A stretch of 24,396 bases of DNA, taken from assembly GCA_900642245.1 (NCBI GenBank), contig CAAAJI010000371.1, positions 22,660-47,055 of the forward strand, written 5' to 3'. The position numbers were made by a program, and so were the translations under genes. The notes beneath the pieces are model-generated. The model saw only the letters and a list, made by a program, of their open reading frames with translations. It was not told the DNA's origin and made no database searches. Every line of letters begins with the position of its first letter. The stretch's first letter is position 1. Below, one piece after another: positions 1-10,120 of the stretch. Source of the DNA: Fragilaria radians. Taxonomy: Eukaryota; Bacillariophyta; Fragilariophyceae; Fragilariales; Fragilariaceae.

Positions 1-1368
1 TGCCATGGGAGGAATGCCATCAGCTCCTGAATTCGCTCTCTGCCAAGAGAGTATTTTTGGATTGGATCGTAAGCAATGTTTAATCGTCTTGATTTTTTGT
101 TAATACCTTGAAATTGCTAACTCTCGATTCATTCTCTAGCTGATGTGATTTCTTGGGATTTCGGCATGACTGATGCTGATCCTCATGAATACAAGCAGCG
201 ACTTTACATGGCAAGAGCTGGCTTGAATCCTAATCGCCCTGTTCTGGTAGCATTCAATATTCATGATTTCGATGAGGATACACGGATAAATATTATGAAA
301 GATTTGGAAGATAGTGGATTGGCATTGTTCCGATTGCACCAAGATACATTCGATCTTATGACTGCGGCTTTTCCTGACATGTCAGGGATTGCAGTGAAAC
401 TAATCAATGAATTGCCAGACTATGTCAGATACTTCAAATGCAAGGGGGAGATTGAAAAGGAAGATCCTGGATGTGATGCAAACAAATACAATGATGCAAT
501 CTGTTCTGATCGATATCACAAAGCACCGTGGCACCCTGGATGGAAAGTAAACGCACTTTATGGACACTTGATGACTTTTTTCCTGTTAAGCCATTTGCAA
601 GAAGCTATCGAAGATATTTTGCAAAGCAATGATCCTGGATTACTACTTGAATTAAGATCCAAAGAAGACGCTGATTATGGAATCTTTTTTAAAAGTTATA
701 CGATTCCAGAGCAGCCTATCCCCAATTTCATGGAAGATTCATTAGTAAGGTTTGTTCATCCATTTTTGCTCCATCGTAATCCAATAATTTGCCACACGGC
801 CTTGACGCCATCACAGCTTCGATACAACGGAGTATTAAGCGAAAGTACGGAACAATTGGGGATGTACAATTACGACAAAGGCAGTACATTCGAAGATGTT
901 TCGCAGACCAAGTCGATCGATGGTCTGATGCGACTTACATGGGATCCACAAGAGCGAAATCCATATTGTCCTGAATTGACAAGGGTAGATTTCAAAGATT
1001 ATTTTTATGCTAATGACCTTGACGGATGGGCTAAAGTAGTTATTCCAAATGACACAGAAATGAGATTTTTTGATTCTTTCACTAAGCCAAAGGGGTTGAT
1101 AATGATTTGCTTCCTACTTTGTGATTGGGGTCAATGTCCTGATGGTGACGTCAGAGAGGAAGCAGTTGAAGACGGTCGATTGAAATTCAAGGTTAACGGA
1201 ATACCTGTTCTAGAAATGAGTAAAGTTTCTACGTGCTCCTTCGTTAAACATCAAAATGGATACTACTTTAACGCTCAAGATCATAAGTTTACAATTGAAG
1301 TCCTGGTAGAGCCTTCAACTACAGAGATAAGGCAATATACCCGGATTACATCTACTATTCTTTTTTGA
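1..1368 (+). CDS. SGNH/GDSL-like membrane protein, copy 1 (5' partial)
   Basis: This is the 3' part of the tandem gene family. Two exons are visible: 2-68 (frame starts at base 2) and 140-1368, joined across a 71-bp GT-AG intron in phase 1, giving 431 residues in this window. The exon junction reads GLD-P-DVISWDFGMTD; the other copies have A in place of P. Visible motifs are WDFGMTD, which sits where the block III region of SGNH hydrolases would be, and HKAPWHPGWK, where WHPG could carry the catalytic His. A cysteine-containing linker (DPGCDANKY) and a C-terminal domain of about 150 residues follow, ending in ...TRITSTILF. The protein is clearly diverged from copies 2 and 3 (roughly two thirds identical by eye) but its C-terminus is intact, so it serves as the reference reading frame for the copy 3 frameshift. 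The N-terminal membrane segment and GHS motif lie outside the window. The SGNH assignment is an inference from motif order, and the substrate is unknown. Confidence 0.75.
69..139 (+). other. Intron of copy 1
   Basis: A 71-bp intron begins GTAAGC and ends TCTCTAG. It interrupts the codon after GLD in phase 1. The same position carries 76-bp introns in copies 2 and 3, which supports the call. Confidence 0.8.
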
Positions 1369-1798
1369 AAAGTAATTGGATTTCGAGATGAGGATTCTCC
1401 CGACCCATTCCAGATTTAATTGTATAATACCTCAGTACATAGCTGTTGATGGTGTATTTGTAGTATCGACAGTAGATCGAAATCCCATTTCCCAATTATT
1501 TTTTAAGGAAGTGTTGAACATTCATGCGTGATTAGATATGCAAACATTTATAAGCGTTTACCACCTGATAATTATCTATTCATTTTTTGGTCATTAGCCT
1601 GCATCCGAGCTCTGTTCAAAATTAATTTCAGAAAAAGGATTGAGGCCAATATTTACTCCGGGATATTGCAGTTAGAAAGTTTAGTGCACTTGCTTAAGCA
1701 TGATTTCTTAACACTTCAATTTTCTCCCATCTATCCTTCTTAATTAATTTTGTAACTACAGACATAAGCATTGCTTTGACGAAATACACAACTGTTTT
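1369..1798. other. 3' flank of copy 1, no gene seen
   Basis: This is AT-rich sequence downstream of the copy 1 stop codon. It shows no homology by eye to the 3' flank of copy 3. The only longer open frame (1528-1743, plus) has no recognisable motif and I do not call it a gene. Confidence 0.4.
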
Positions 1799-2180
1799 TT
1801 AAAACCGGCGCTTATCTATGGCAACGTAGGATAACCTCGAACTATGGAGGAATACAATCGCCACCACTACATCAAAATAAATAATGTATCTGGTCTCACT
1901 ACTTGATAAGGCAGAACCTTTCTGACCTTTAACCTCGAGCAAGTAGGAACTCATAACGACAAAATAACCATTGGTTTGATTTAACAAATCTTCAGTTCTA
2001 TCACTGGTGCCATAATCACTAAGATTCTACTCATCTTCATCTCCCTTAAGCTCAATCTTTAAGCTCAAGTTTTGAACTTTTATAAGAAGGCTTAGTCACT
2101 CTCCTCATTTCCTTGTATTCAAGCCATATCAACATTGTTCATACACAAAAGCCATCTCCGCTACATCTAACCTTTTCTTC
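1799..2180 (-). pseudogene. Degenerate Ty1/copia Pol relic (RNase H region)
   Basis: Read on the minus strand, this stretch gives pieces of a copia RNase H. They are a DYGTSD-like block, then TNGYFVVMS, LLEVKGQKGSALSSSET and YFDVVVAIVFL, in the same order as the family pattern TGYVxxxxG / WKSxKQ..VALSSTEAEY / E. In-frame stops and small frame changes separate the pieces, so it is not functional. On the upstream side (2050-2180) fragments such as HWKK and YGLN recall the end of the reverse transcriptase. A weak YVDD-like remnant (MYYVQMITL) appears near 2485, so the relic may reach about 2500. It is older and in opposite orientation to the complete element at 5135-9987. Confidence 0.55.
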
Positions 2181-3006
2181 CAATGATCAAATTAAATGAG
2201 GATGCATCATGTAAGGGCTTTGATTCTCTCTATCCTGGACACTTCCACAGCTGTGGCCTCCCTAAATGCATCATCAAATCCAGTGGTATGACAATTGCAA
2301 AAAGGAATGGTCATTTTTCCAAAACAACTTCTCAATGATCTACCTTGAGTAAAATTCAATAAGATAATACCTAGCACTATAGGTTGTAAGCAATACAGCC
2401 TAATAATACTATGATAAACTACTAAGGCTAAGAAATGTGTGTGTGTACCAATACTGGCGACGTCCAAAGTTATCATTTGTACATAGTACATTATACTAGA
2501 ATTTATATTCTTGGATTTACTTGTCTAAACTAGAATAGGTCACACAGGTAATCATTCTTTCTATACATTCCCCCCTCCACAAATTCAATTAAGACATAGT
2601 CTTATATGAATTTAGTGATGCTTAATATTGCTTATACATGAGGAAGTTCATTTAATATCTTTTCAGGACTGTCATATCAATACGGTGGAATAACTCTTAC
2701 ATATTCCTTAGTAACAAATAGGAATCTATCAAGATTCATGATTGATGAATCTAAGTTATGAATCTAAGATCACAAAGTCTAAATGTTGAGTGTTGAATGT
2801 AACACGTAAGCTAAAGAGACTATGTGGTAAAGGAAACACGTTGCAATTGATTCACAAGAGATTATGATTATCAAACAGCTGAATGTCAATGTGAATTAAA
2901 ATGTTGCAGACTTATCTTGATGATAACCTCTTACCCTTTTCCCTTACGACATCTTGGGCTCGATAAGCCAACATAATTCCTTAATCTTGTTCCACATAGT
3001 GAATCT

Positions 3007-3030
3007 CTGTAGCGCTGCTCTACGCTACAG
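3007..3030. repeat. Inverted repeat, 8-bp arms
   Basis: The arms CTGTAGCG (3007-3014) and CGCTACAG (3023-3030) are perfect reverse complements around an 8-base spacer. The site is GC-rich compared with its surroundings. No gene lies nearby, so a role as a terminator or structured RNA cannot be argued. Confidence 0.5.
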
Positions 3031-4573
3031 CATCGGACGTTAAAGATTACCTTAATCGTGTTCATTTTCAACGACATAAGGATCTGCAACTTTTGTGTAA
3101 ATCAATCATCCTGTGAAAAGTATCATCAACTATAGTCCTTACAATGATCATAAATTGCATAAAAAAATCTGCATATCCAAAAGTTTCACTTCAAGTCGGA
3201 ATTTAAATGCCTTTAGACCACTAGTTACTCTGTGACAAGTCAAATTTGTATTCATTAGCGCTCGTGCTGGCTGATTCTTAAAATTTCTAATGTATAACAG
3301 CCATCCACATCCAGAGAAAATGTGAACTAAGATGGGTAGACAACGTAGCCTAACAGTCTTGAAGCTACACTTGTATGGAGGAAATCCCGATTTTGAGACG
3401 GGACAAGGAAGAAGGAAACGTCAGATGCAATTCCTTATCAACATTTTGATAAGAGTAATGTATGAGACTTCCTATTCTAACCAAACACTGCCCTAATATG
3501 GTACTTAGATTGAAACAAATCTGTGGTCTTGCGTGCTGGGAAATTGTCTCTAGAATCATGAAAATTGCATGAAAATTTAAAGCTGGGATGAAATTAGGGA
3601 AAGGATGTAATGGATTTGGAGCTGAAAAAGGACGAGATTACAATTAGTTGCCAACAATGAAAAATAATTGGGGTGTTCTCGTGAAAAATGACAGTGGGTA
3701 GTTGATACGAATAGCTAAACCAAACGTCTTCATCAGAATAGTGAGAAACGAGTAGATGTATCCAGTTGGATTAGGACTAAATCTATTTCCAACCTTATAA
3801 GTGACGTTTGACCATGATGATTTCATTTAGTCAAGCACCAAGTGCAATTTTACAAAACAGAGTCAAATAATATACATAATCAATCTTTTCATATTTTCCC
3901 TATACAAAACATGATGAACATATGAACAAAGTAAAGAATTCCAGCGATAAATGCGAATCACGAAGAGTATCAACTAACGTAAATCCGTGATGCTAAACCA
4001 GAGAGACTAGCTCGGAAAATGACTTTCTTCAGGAAAAAAGCACACACATGAGAGACACGTGTATTACATTCAAGCAAATCATCAAATGACATATTTTTGC
4101 ATGTGTAAGCAATGCCATTTTCCGTTAAGTGTAGCACATCACGAGTCAATTCGATCACATAACGCTTTGCAAAAAAATCAATCTCCTAATTGTTTCTGCC
4201 TTAGGTAAGATGGATTTAAGTTTATAGGCATTTATTCGGATCATCACACAGAAATTATCTATTAGATCTAAGGACTAGTTCTTCAAAGGAAGAAAAATGA
4301 TTGTATGATTTCCTTTTTAGGCCACGTGATGCAAATTTCGGGTTTTCCTCTAATAAATTGTTGATACAGTTCGCTATATAGCCCTTCATTTTTGATTTTC
4401 AGTGGTCCAAATCATTACACTTCCATTGAAGGATGTTGTTTTGGGATATGTGAGTGCGTGAAAATACAAATCTCTATTATTAGAGCATGAACGGTAGCGT
4501 AAAACATCAATTATTACCCCGGATCGGGCGAATCGGGACCCTTGCTGAAATTGAATACCTTCACAATTTCTAT

Positions 4574-4595
4574 TACAACTTGTATTCAAGTTGTA
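4574..4595. repeat. Perfect hairpin, 9-bp arms, 4-base loop
   Basis: TACAACTTG (4574-4582) and CAAGTTGTA (4587-4595) flank the loop TATT. It lies 12 bp before the point where the sequence becomes homologous to the region upstream of copy 3 (4607), so it may mark a rearrangement edge. It is absent at the corresponding position before 12770. Confidence 0.55.
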
Positions 4596-4606
4596 TGTAT
4601 AGCTAG

Positions 4607-4752
4607 CATAAAAGAGCAGGTCAAATATTTGGGGTTGTTTGTTTCAGACTTGTTTACAAGTTTTGAATCATCAAAAGTGATGATTTCCTTCCTAACCTTT
4701 AATGTATGACCCATTTTCTACAGGATTTCTATTTAGATGATAGTATTACTGT
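4607..4752 (+). repeat. Upstream block shared with copy 3 (copy at 12770)
   Basis: Starting at CATAAAAGAGCAGG, this segment aligns with 12770-12913. Shared stretches include AAGTGATGATTTC, TTTTCTACAGGATTTCTAT and GTAGATGATAGTA-like sequence, with scattered substitutions. It is the outer part of the 5' flank of copy 2, now split from its gene by later insertions. It shows that the tandem duplication included upstream DNA. Confidence 0.7.
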
Positions 4753-5129
4753 TTTGTTACTGTCACTAAATGGCAAGCTCATTCTGTCAACACCATTTGG
4801 TCATCTGAACAAGCAATGGCAGACTTCCTTCCTCCGCCTAAGCCCATTTGGTTGCTTGAGCTTCCCCAAGGTATAAATTGGGATATCTCTTCAAAAATGT
4901 GTCAAGCCAACCTCTTGATAGAGTCTAAGCAAAGCGTAGAGGAACTCTGTTGATTATTGCACTGGTGCTGGCAATTCATTGGCAGTGTATTTCTCTGCCA
5001 TCTTTCTGATTCATTTGTTCAGATCAAAGGAACTAATTAAGATATCTGAGAGCGCTGACATTTTGGGCCACAAACTGATGGATCATACTCATCTAATATA
5101 ACGTTGCACAATTCGGATTTACACATGTG
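4753..5129. other. Segment present only upstream of copy 2
   Basis: Between the shared block and the retrotransposon there are about 350 bp with no counterpart upstream of copy 3, which has only about 50 bp here. No intact gene is visible. Fragments of open frame occur on both strands, and one plus-strand piece (SADILGHKL near 5050) faintly resembles the ADI-x-TK-x-L end of copia RNase H, too weak to call. It may be a remnant of an earlier insertion. Confidence 0.4.
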
Positions 5130-5134
5130 ATTGG
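5130..5134. repeat. Target site duplication ATTGG, left
   Basis: The five bases directly before the 5' LTR are ATTGG, and the same five follow the 3' LTR. Five bases is the usual duplication length for Ty1/copia integrase. Confidence 0.9.
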
Positions 5135-5349
5135 TGTCAAGGATATAGTTTTCGGAGCGAACCCTAAAATGGCGCGTAAACAGTTGGAAAACAGTTAGAG
5201 TTTTAGGACAATTTTAGAAATCGAACCAAATTAGAAATTCGACGAGAAGATGATTAGATCATCTATTAATCTACTATTAGGATTACAATTTGAGAAGTTA
5301 TTAACGTAAATTAAAGTAATTAATCTGTAGAGCTAGAGTTGTCTTAGCA
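5135..5349 (+). repeat. 5' LTR
   Basis: A 215-bp repeat starts TGTCAAGG and ends TTAGCA. It matches 9773-9987 with 8 substitutions and no gaps. A primer binding site should follow from 5350, but I could not match the sequence there (TACTTTGAAGTATTAACG) to a tRNA with confidence. Confidence 0.93.
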
Positions 5350-5465
5350 TACTTTGAAGTATTAACGTGACAACCTAGCGTAAAACTCAAGTTGTCGGAA
5401 GAGCTCGCGATTGAAGAGTGTTCAGAATAGTGTGAGAAGAAAGTAAGAAGAGAGTCGAAAATAAG

Positions 5466-6318
5466 ATGAGTGAAGAAGTTCAAGATAGGGGTGGTAAAAT
5501 CCCAACGTTTGATGGAGAAGCGAAGAATTTTGCGATGTGGTGGAAAAAGTTTTTGGCATACGCGGCCATGTCAAGATTCAAGGATATCTTGAAAGAAGAA
5601 AGAGATAAACACTTTCCAGAAAAAGAGGTGAGTGATGATGAAATTCAAAGTAAATTGACAAAAGAGCAACAAACTGCTATTAAGAAGAATGAGATCGCAA
5701 TGGCAAGTTTTTCAATTGCATTCACGACTGAGAAAGCAATGAATATTGTTTACGCCTCCTGTAATGAAAATTGGCCTGAAGGAGAAGCATATTTGGTTGT
5801 CCGAGAGTTAATGAAGAGATATCAACCTTTAGATACCATGTCGAAGATTGAAATGCGTCAGCGATTGTCAAGAATTAAATTGAAGAGAGGCATGGATCCA
5901 TCAATATTATTCGAAACTCTCACGTCCATCCAAAACCAGTTTCTGGGAAGAAATCATCGCTATAGTATTAGATGTAGCAACAGAAGAGTACAGACCATGT
6001 CTTACCGTTGAGCGAAAGTTAAAAGGTGATAAGTTAACCGTCGAAGACTTGGAGAGAGCCATGATTGAAGAGTATAGACAGTTTACAAGGACTCAATTTT
6101 GCAAGGACACAAGTGAAGGAGAGCTTTTGCTATTTCAATTCCAAGGCTCCTGTTATAATTGTGGAAAGTCAGGTCACAGGGCTAATGAATGCCCAAACAA
6201 AAGCACTTCCAACAAAGGATCCAAGGAAAAAAGTAACAGTGGAGGTAAGTTCCAAGGAAAATGCGGAACCTGTGGATTAAAGGGTCACAGAAGTAAAGAT
6301 TGTTGGAATAAAGAGTAA
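5466..6318 (+). pseudogene. Gag of the copia element, frameshifted
   Basis: The ATG at 5466 opens a frame with IPTFDGEAKNFAMWWKKF, a typical start of diatom-type copia Gag. An extra base near 5943 moves the continuation into the next frame; without it the first frame ends at 6011. The second frame (5944-6318) carries two CCHC zinc knuckles, CYNCGKSGHRANEC (6151-6192) and CGTCGLKGHRSKDC (6262-6303), that would bind the RNA genome in the particle. It ends in TAA at 6316-6318, after which the same frame stays open into Pol. That stop could be a lesion, since most copia elements use one Gag-Pol frame, or a genuine Gag stop that relies on readthrough. Confidence 0.85.
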
Positions 6319-6966
6319 AACAAGGATAAAAGGCCTGCAAATTGGAAGAAAAGAGGTCAAGAGAAGGCTGCAATAACTGTCGAGAAGAACGAAAAAGCCA
6401 AAGAGAAGTCAGTGGAGTTCGGATGGGTTAATGACAATTTAGAAGAGTTGCTTACCAATTCTAATTTATGGAAAGCCGATACAGGAGCTACTGTTCATTC
6501 AACTGCAAATAAATCATTGTCAAGTGATTGGATTGAAGAGAATGACACTGTCATTGTCATGGGTAACGGTCAGAAGGAAGACGCAGTGTTAAAAGGAAGC
6601 GTTAAAGGTGAAGTATTGGATTCAAAAGGGAAGTCACAAGGGAACATCATCCTTTCCAATGTCATGTACATTCCAAATGGAAGGTACAACCTTATTAGTG
6701 TCACCAAGATCATGAAGCAAGGGTGGAAGTTAGAAGGAAATGGTGATGGAATGTCTCTATCCAATGGTAACAAGAAACTTACCTTTGACAAGAAAATTCA
6801 CACAACAAAAGGGCTTCTTTATGCTGTCGAGATCAAACCAAGACAGGAGATGTCGGCAAATGCCTCGGAAGTGTCAAAGGTTGTTGATGAAATTCCGATT
6901 TTTGAAGCTCATCGTCGATTAGGTCATTTGTCTGTTCAACAAACAAAAGAAGTGTCAAAAATTTAG
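6319..6966 (+). pseudogene. Pol fragment: protease and start of integrase
   Basis: The frame is open from just after the Gag stop. The aspartic protease active site DTGA lies at 6478-6489, within WKADTGATVHS. The GAG-pre-integrase region follows with AHRRLGHLS, giving the two His residues of the integrase HHCC zinc site. The frame ends at TAG (6964-6966). Dropping back one base gives LGWKLTGEMPKC and continues into integrase, so this is a one-base deletion near 6955-6963. Confidence 0.85.
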
Positions 6967-6986
6967 GTTGGAAACTGACTGGTGAA

Positions 6987-8786
6987 ATGCCGAAGTGTAG
7001 CGATTGTGCGATCGGAAAAGGTAAACAGAAAAGTGTGGCGAAAAAGAGCAATCATGTTGTTGCTGAAAAGGTTGGTGAACGATTATTTTTGGATATTGCT
7101 GCAGTTTTTGAAGAAAAAAATTCGGATGCCTCTGTAGAAACTACACGAAAAGGATACTGGAGAATTATCGTTGATGAGGCATCTCAATTTAAGGCATCTG
7201 ATTTCTTCGCCACTAAAAAGGATATGGTCGAACCAACTTGTGAGAAATTATTTAAGTGGAAGAATGATGGGAAACCCATTAAGTATATCAGGTGTGACGA
7301 TGGAGGTGAGAATCGTGGGCTTAAGAATCGATTGTGCAGTTCCGATTGGAAATTTCCAATTAAGTTCGAATTTACTGGTCAAGACACCCCCCAAAGAAAT
7401 TATTTAGCGGAAGTTTTGTTAGCTACGATTGCCGGTAGAGGAAGGGCCATAATGAGTGCAGCACAAGTTCCGAAAGATTTCAGGAAGTTATTTTGGAGAG
7501 AAGCATTTCAGACAGCGACGTATTTAGATGGATTAGTGTCGGTTGAAGTTCAAGGAGAATTTAAAACCCGAATTGAACATTGGGATGGAAAATTGCCCAA
7601 GTTTTGTCAACAATTAAGGAAGTGGGGCGAAGCAGGTGTTGTGAAATTGCAAACTGCAACAACCCCAAAGATGTATGATCAAGGTGAAGTGTGTATGCTT
7701 GTGGGCTATAGTCCCAATCATAATGGTGATACTCTACGTATGTGGGACCCTGATACTAAAAGGGTACACTTAAGCAGAGATATTGTTTGGTTGAACAAGA
7801 TGTTTTTTGCATCTGAAATCAATTATGTCGACAAGCCTTTTCTAACAAACATTCATGAATCAGAAATTGACGACGAGAACCAAATCGAAGAAAAATTGCT
7901 TTCAGACGATGAATCCGAGAACGTGATTATTGAAGAAATTGACGATGTAAGTAACAAAAATGATCAAACGGAGGATAAAAAAACGAACAAGGAAGTAAGA
8001 AAGACTAGATCTGGTAGATCCATTTGTCAACCTGGAAGGTATCGAGAAGAATTTGAAGGGTTGAATTTTGAAAGAAACGAATTTTTTGATGAATTTCACG
8101 ACGATACTCAAGAGTTCAATTTAGTTGGTGCTGGACTCGGGGAGGGTATCCAGCATACAGGTGAGATACACGTCTTAAAATTTAAAGATGCAATGCGCAG
8201 TGAAGACAAAGATAAATGGAGAGAAGCAGTTGAAGTTGAATTTAAGCGGATGATTGATAATAAAGTGTGGGTACCGATCAAAGTTGACAACTTACCTAAA
8301 AATTCGAAGATCTTAAGTAGCACATGGGCCATGAAAAAGAAGGCAAATGGTCAGTTTAGGGCTCGTATTACTGCTAGAGGTTTTCTTCAGGAGGATGGAG
8401 TACATTATAACAGTGATTCAACAGCAGCGCCGGTTACTAATGAAACAACAATCAAAATTGTAGTAACACTGATGACTATGGCCAATTGGGATGCACAAGT
8501 CATTGATGTTAAGGGAGCTTTTTTGAAGGGACGTTTTTCAGAGAATGAAAGTTTGTATTTGCGTGTTCCCGAAGGATTCGAAGATAAGTATGAGAAAGAT
8601 GTTGTCTTACACTTACAAAGAACTATTTACGGTTTGAAACAAGCGGCGATTGCATTTTGGAAAGAATTATTAACAGCTTTTCAGGCGATGGGATTTGAAA
8701 GAAGCAATTCGGACCCATGTTTATATTTCAAAGGTACAGATAATGGATTGGTTATCTGGATATCCTGGGTTGATGATTGTCTTTAA
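6987..8786 (+). pseudogene. Pol fragment: integrase and reverse transcriptase
   Basis: The fragment starts within the integrase zinc finger (MPKCSDC supplies the Cys pair). The catalytic triad can be placed as D36 (LFLDIA), D104 (RCDDGGEN) and E142 (YLAEV). A typical copia linker with WDPDTKRVHLSRDIVW follows, then an acidic hinge. The reverse transcriptase begins at WREAVEVEF, with WAMKKKANGQFRARITARGF, the DVKGAFLKG block and YGLKQA. The catalytic box is WVDD instead of YVDD. TAA at 8784-8786 interrupts two residues past WVDD, and the same frame continues directly afterwards, so it is a nonsense change. Confidence 0.88.
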
Positions 8787-9836
8787 GTTGGTCATCGAGA
8801 CGAGGTTAAAAAATATCATGAGATGATGAATAAGTACTTCGATTGTGACAATGTTGGAGAGTTAAAGGAGTATGTCGGTTGCAAAATTGAAAGAAAAATG
8901 GATCCAAAACTATTGGTGATTTCACAACCGATAATTATACAAAGTTTTATGGATGAATTTTCTATCATGTCTAACAACAAAATTGAAACTCCTGCATCAA
9001 GTGGTGAACTATTTAGTCCAGTTTCCAGTGGAGATGAGTTGAACAAGAAGGAACAAAAGCGGTACAGGACAGGCATCGGCAAATTGCTGTATTTGTCGAG
9101 GTGGTCTAGACCCAATACATTAAACATCACTCGCGAATTGTCGAGACATTTTTTGAAAGCGAATGAGGCACATATGAAAATAATGAGGAGAATAATGACT
9201 TTTTGTGTCAATACGATCGATAGCGGATTGTGTGTGAGACCCAAAGGTGAGTGGAATGGTTTTCCAAACACTAATTTTGAAATTATGGGAGTATTCGATT
9301 CTGATTATGCAAAGGATATGACTACTCGACAAAGTGTGAGTGGGCATGTTGTGTTTTTGAATGATGTGTTGGTATCTGCACGCAGCAAAATGCAGGAATG
9401 CGTCACATTATCTGTTACAGAAGCGGAATTGATGGCAGTGGTCAGTTGCATTCAGGATATGATTTACATTAAAAATGTATTAAGTTCGATGGGTCTTAAC
9501 GTTCGATTGCCTATGGAAATCAAAGTCAACAACAAAGGAGCTAAGGATCTTATTAACAATTGGAGTGTTGGAGGAAGGACGAGACATATTGGAGTTAGGT
9601 TGAACTATTTGCGTGAGCTGAAAGAAAAGGGTGTTATCAGAATTGTTTGGATTTCTTCGAAAGAAAATGTGGCTGATATTCTGAAAAAGAATCTTCCTGC
9701 AACTGATTATAAAAAGCATACTCAGGCATTTGGAATTGTCAATGTTCAGTTGATGGTTGCTCCGGGGGAGGGTGTCAAGGATATAGTTTTCGGAGCGAAC
9801 CCTAAAATGGCGCGTAAACAGTTGGGAAACAGTTAG
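8787..9836 (+). pseudogene. Pol fragment: end of reverse transcriptase and RNase H
   Basis: This continues the preceding frame after the TAA. It contains the RT connection (GIGKLLYLSRWSRPNTL) and RNase H. Counting residues from 8823, the first catalytic Asp is in FDSDYAKD (D159) and the Glu in SVTEAEL (E200). The position that is normally Asp in VDNKGA reads VNNKGA (N236), a probable loss of metal binding. KENVADILKKNL is the usual RNase H end. The frame closes with TAG at 9834-9836, 64 bases inside the 3' LTR, so the last 20 or so residues are encoded by LTR sequence. Confidence 0.88.
9764..9772 (+). other. Polypurine tract
   Basis: GGGGGAGGG lies immediately before the TG of the 3' LTR, the position expected for the plus-strand primer of reverse transcription. 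Confidence 0.8.
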
Positions 9837-9987
9837 AGTTTTAGGATATTTTTAGAAATCGAACGAAATTAGAAATTCGACGAGAAGATGATTAGATCAT
9901 TTATTAATCTACTATTAGGATTACAATTTGAGAAGTTATTAACGTAAATTAAAGTAATTTATCTGTAGAGCGAGAGTTGTCATAGCA
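9773..9987 (+). repeat. 3' LTR
   Basis: A 215-bp repeat begins TGTCAAGG and ends ATAGCA. It pairs with the 5' LTR (8 mismatches). It contains the last codons and stop of Pol. Confidence 0.93.
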
Positions 9988-9992
9988 ATTGG
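9988..9992. repeat. Target site duplication ATTGG, right
   Basis: ATTGG directly follows the CA end of the 3' LTR. The sequence then runs on as CTTAAAA, and the undisturbed site ATTGGCTTAAAA is seen upstream of copy 3 near 12960. Confidence 0.9.
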
Positions 9993-10120
9993 CTTAAAAA
10001 CAATGTTGGGACAACGACAAAACATACATATACTTGAATGGTTATATGCTAGGGTTAAGGCTCTCTTTGATTAATGACCCTGTTCCTCATTTGTGCATTA
10101 ACATTTATTCCCCGTTTACA

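Larger units (their letters stand above)
2181..4606. other. Intergenic stretch, no gene recognised
   Basis: These are 2.4 kb of AT-rich DNA without a supported gene. The first part (to about 2500) may be a continuation of the minus-strand copia relic. Open frames at 2207-2491, 3365-3559, 3644-3826, 3970-4158 and 4386-4589 (all minus) lack motifs and read like chance. Visible structure is limited to short hairpins near 3007-3030 and 4574-4595 and a short direct repeat, ATGAATCTAAG twice, near 2745-2770. Confidence 0.4.
5135..9987 (+). mobile_element. Ty1/copia LTR retrotransposon, complete length but coding-defective
   Basis: The element is 4853 bp long. It has 215-bp LTRs that begin TG and end CA, a 5-bp target duplication, a purine tract before the 3' LTR, and the domain order Gag, protease, integrase, reverse transcriptase, RNase H, which defines Ty1/copia. 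The Gag and Pol styles resemble diatom copia (CoDi-type) elements, which is a judgement from memory. Coding capacity is broken at four places: an extra base near 5943, TAA at 6316, a lost base near 6955-6963, and TAA at 8784. The two LTRs differ at 8 of 215 positions, so the insertion is not very recent. It lies in the sense direction upstream of copy 2 and separates that gene from its ancestral 5' flank. Confidence 0.93.

Noticed and set aside
1528..1743. Plus-strand open frame of 71 residues
   Set aside because: No motif, chance-like composition in AT-rich DNA, and no conserved counterpart near the other gene copies.
2560..2585. Purine tract on the minus strand (GTGGAGGGGGG followed by AATGT) resembling a PPT-LTR junction
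   Set aside because: The copia relic in the same orientation continues below it with RT/RNase H, so a 3' LTR cannot start here; no second LTR copy was found.
5350..5375. Primer binding site after the 5' LTR
   Set aside because: The sequence could not be matched to the 3' end or an internal half of a tRNA from memory, so it is not listed as a feature.
6950..6966. Possible programmed -1 frameshift site in Pol (run of A then T)
   Set aside because: The bases do not fit the X XXY YYZ heptamer in the reading frame, and the position, inside integrase, is not where copia elements use frameshifting. A deletion is simpler.
10034..10120. N-terminal extension of copy 2 from ATG 10034
   Set aside because: Copy 3 has a stop in this frame and the homologous start is ATG 13101/10121.
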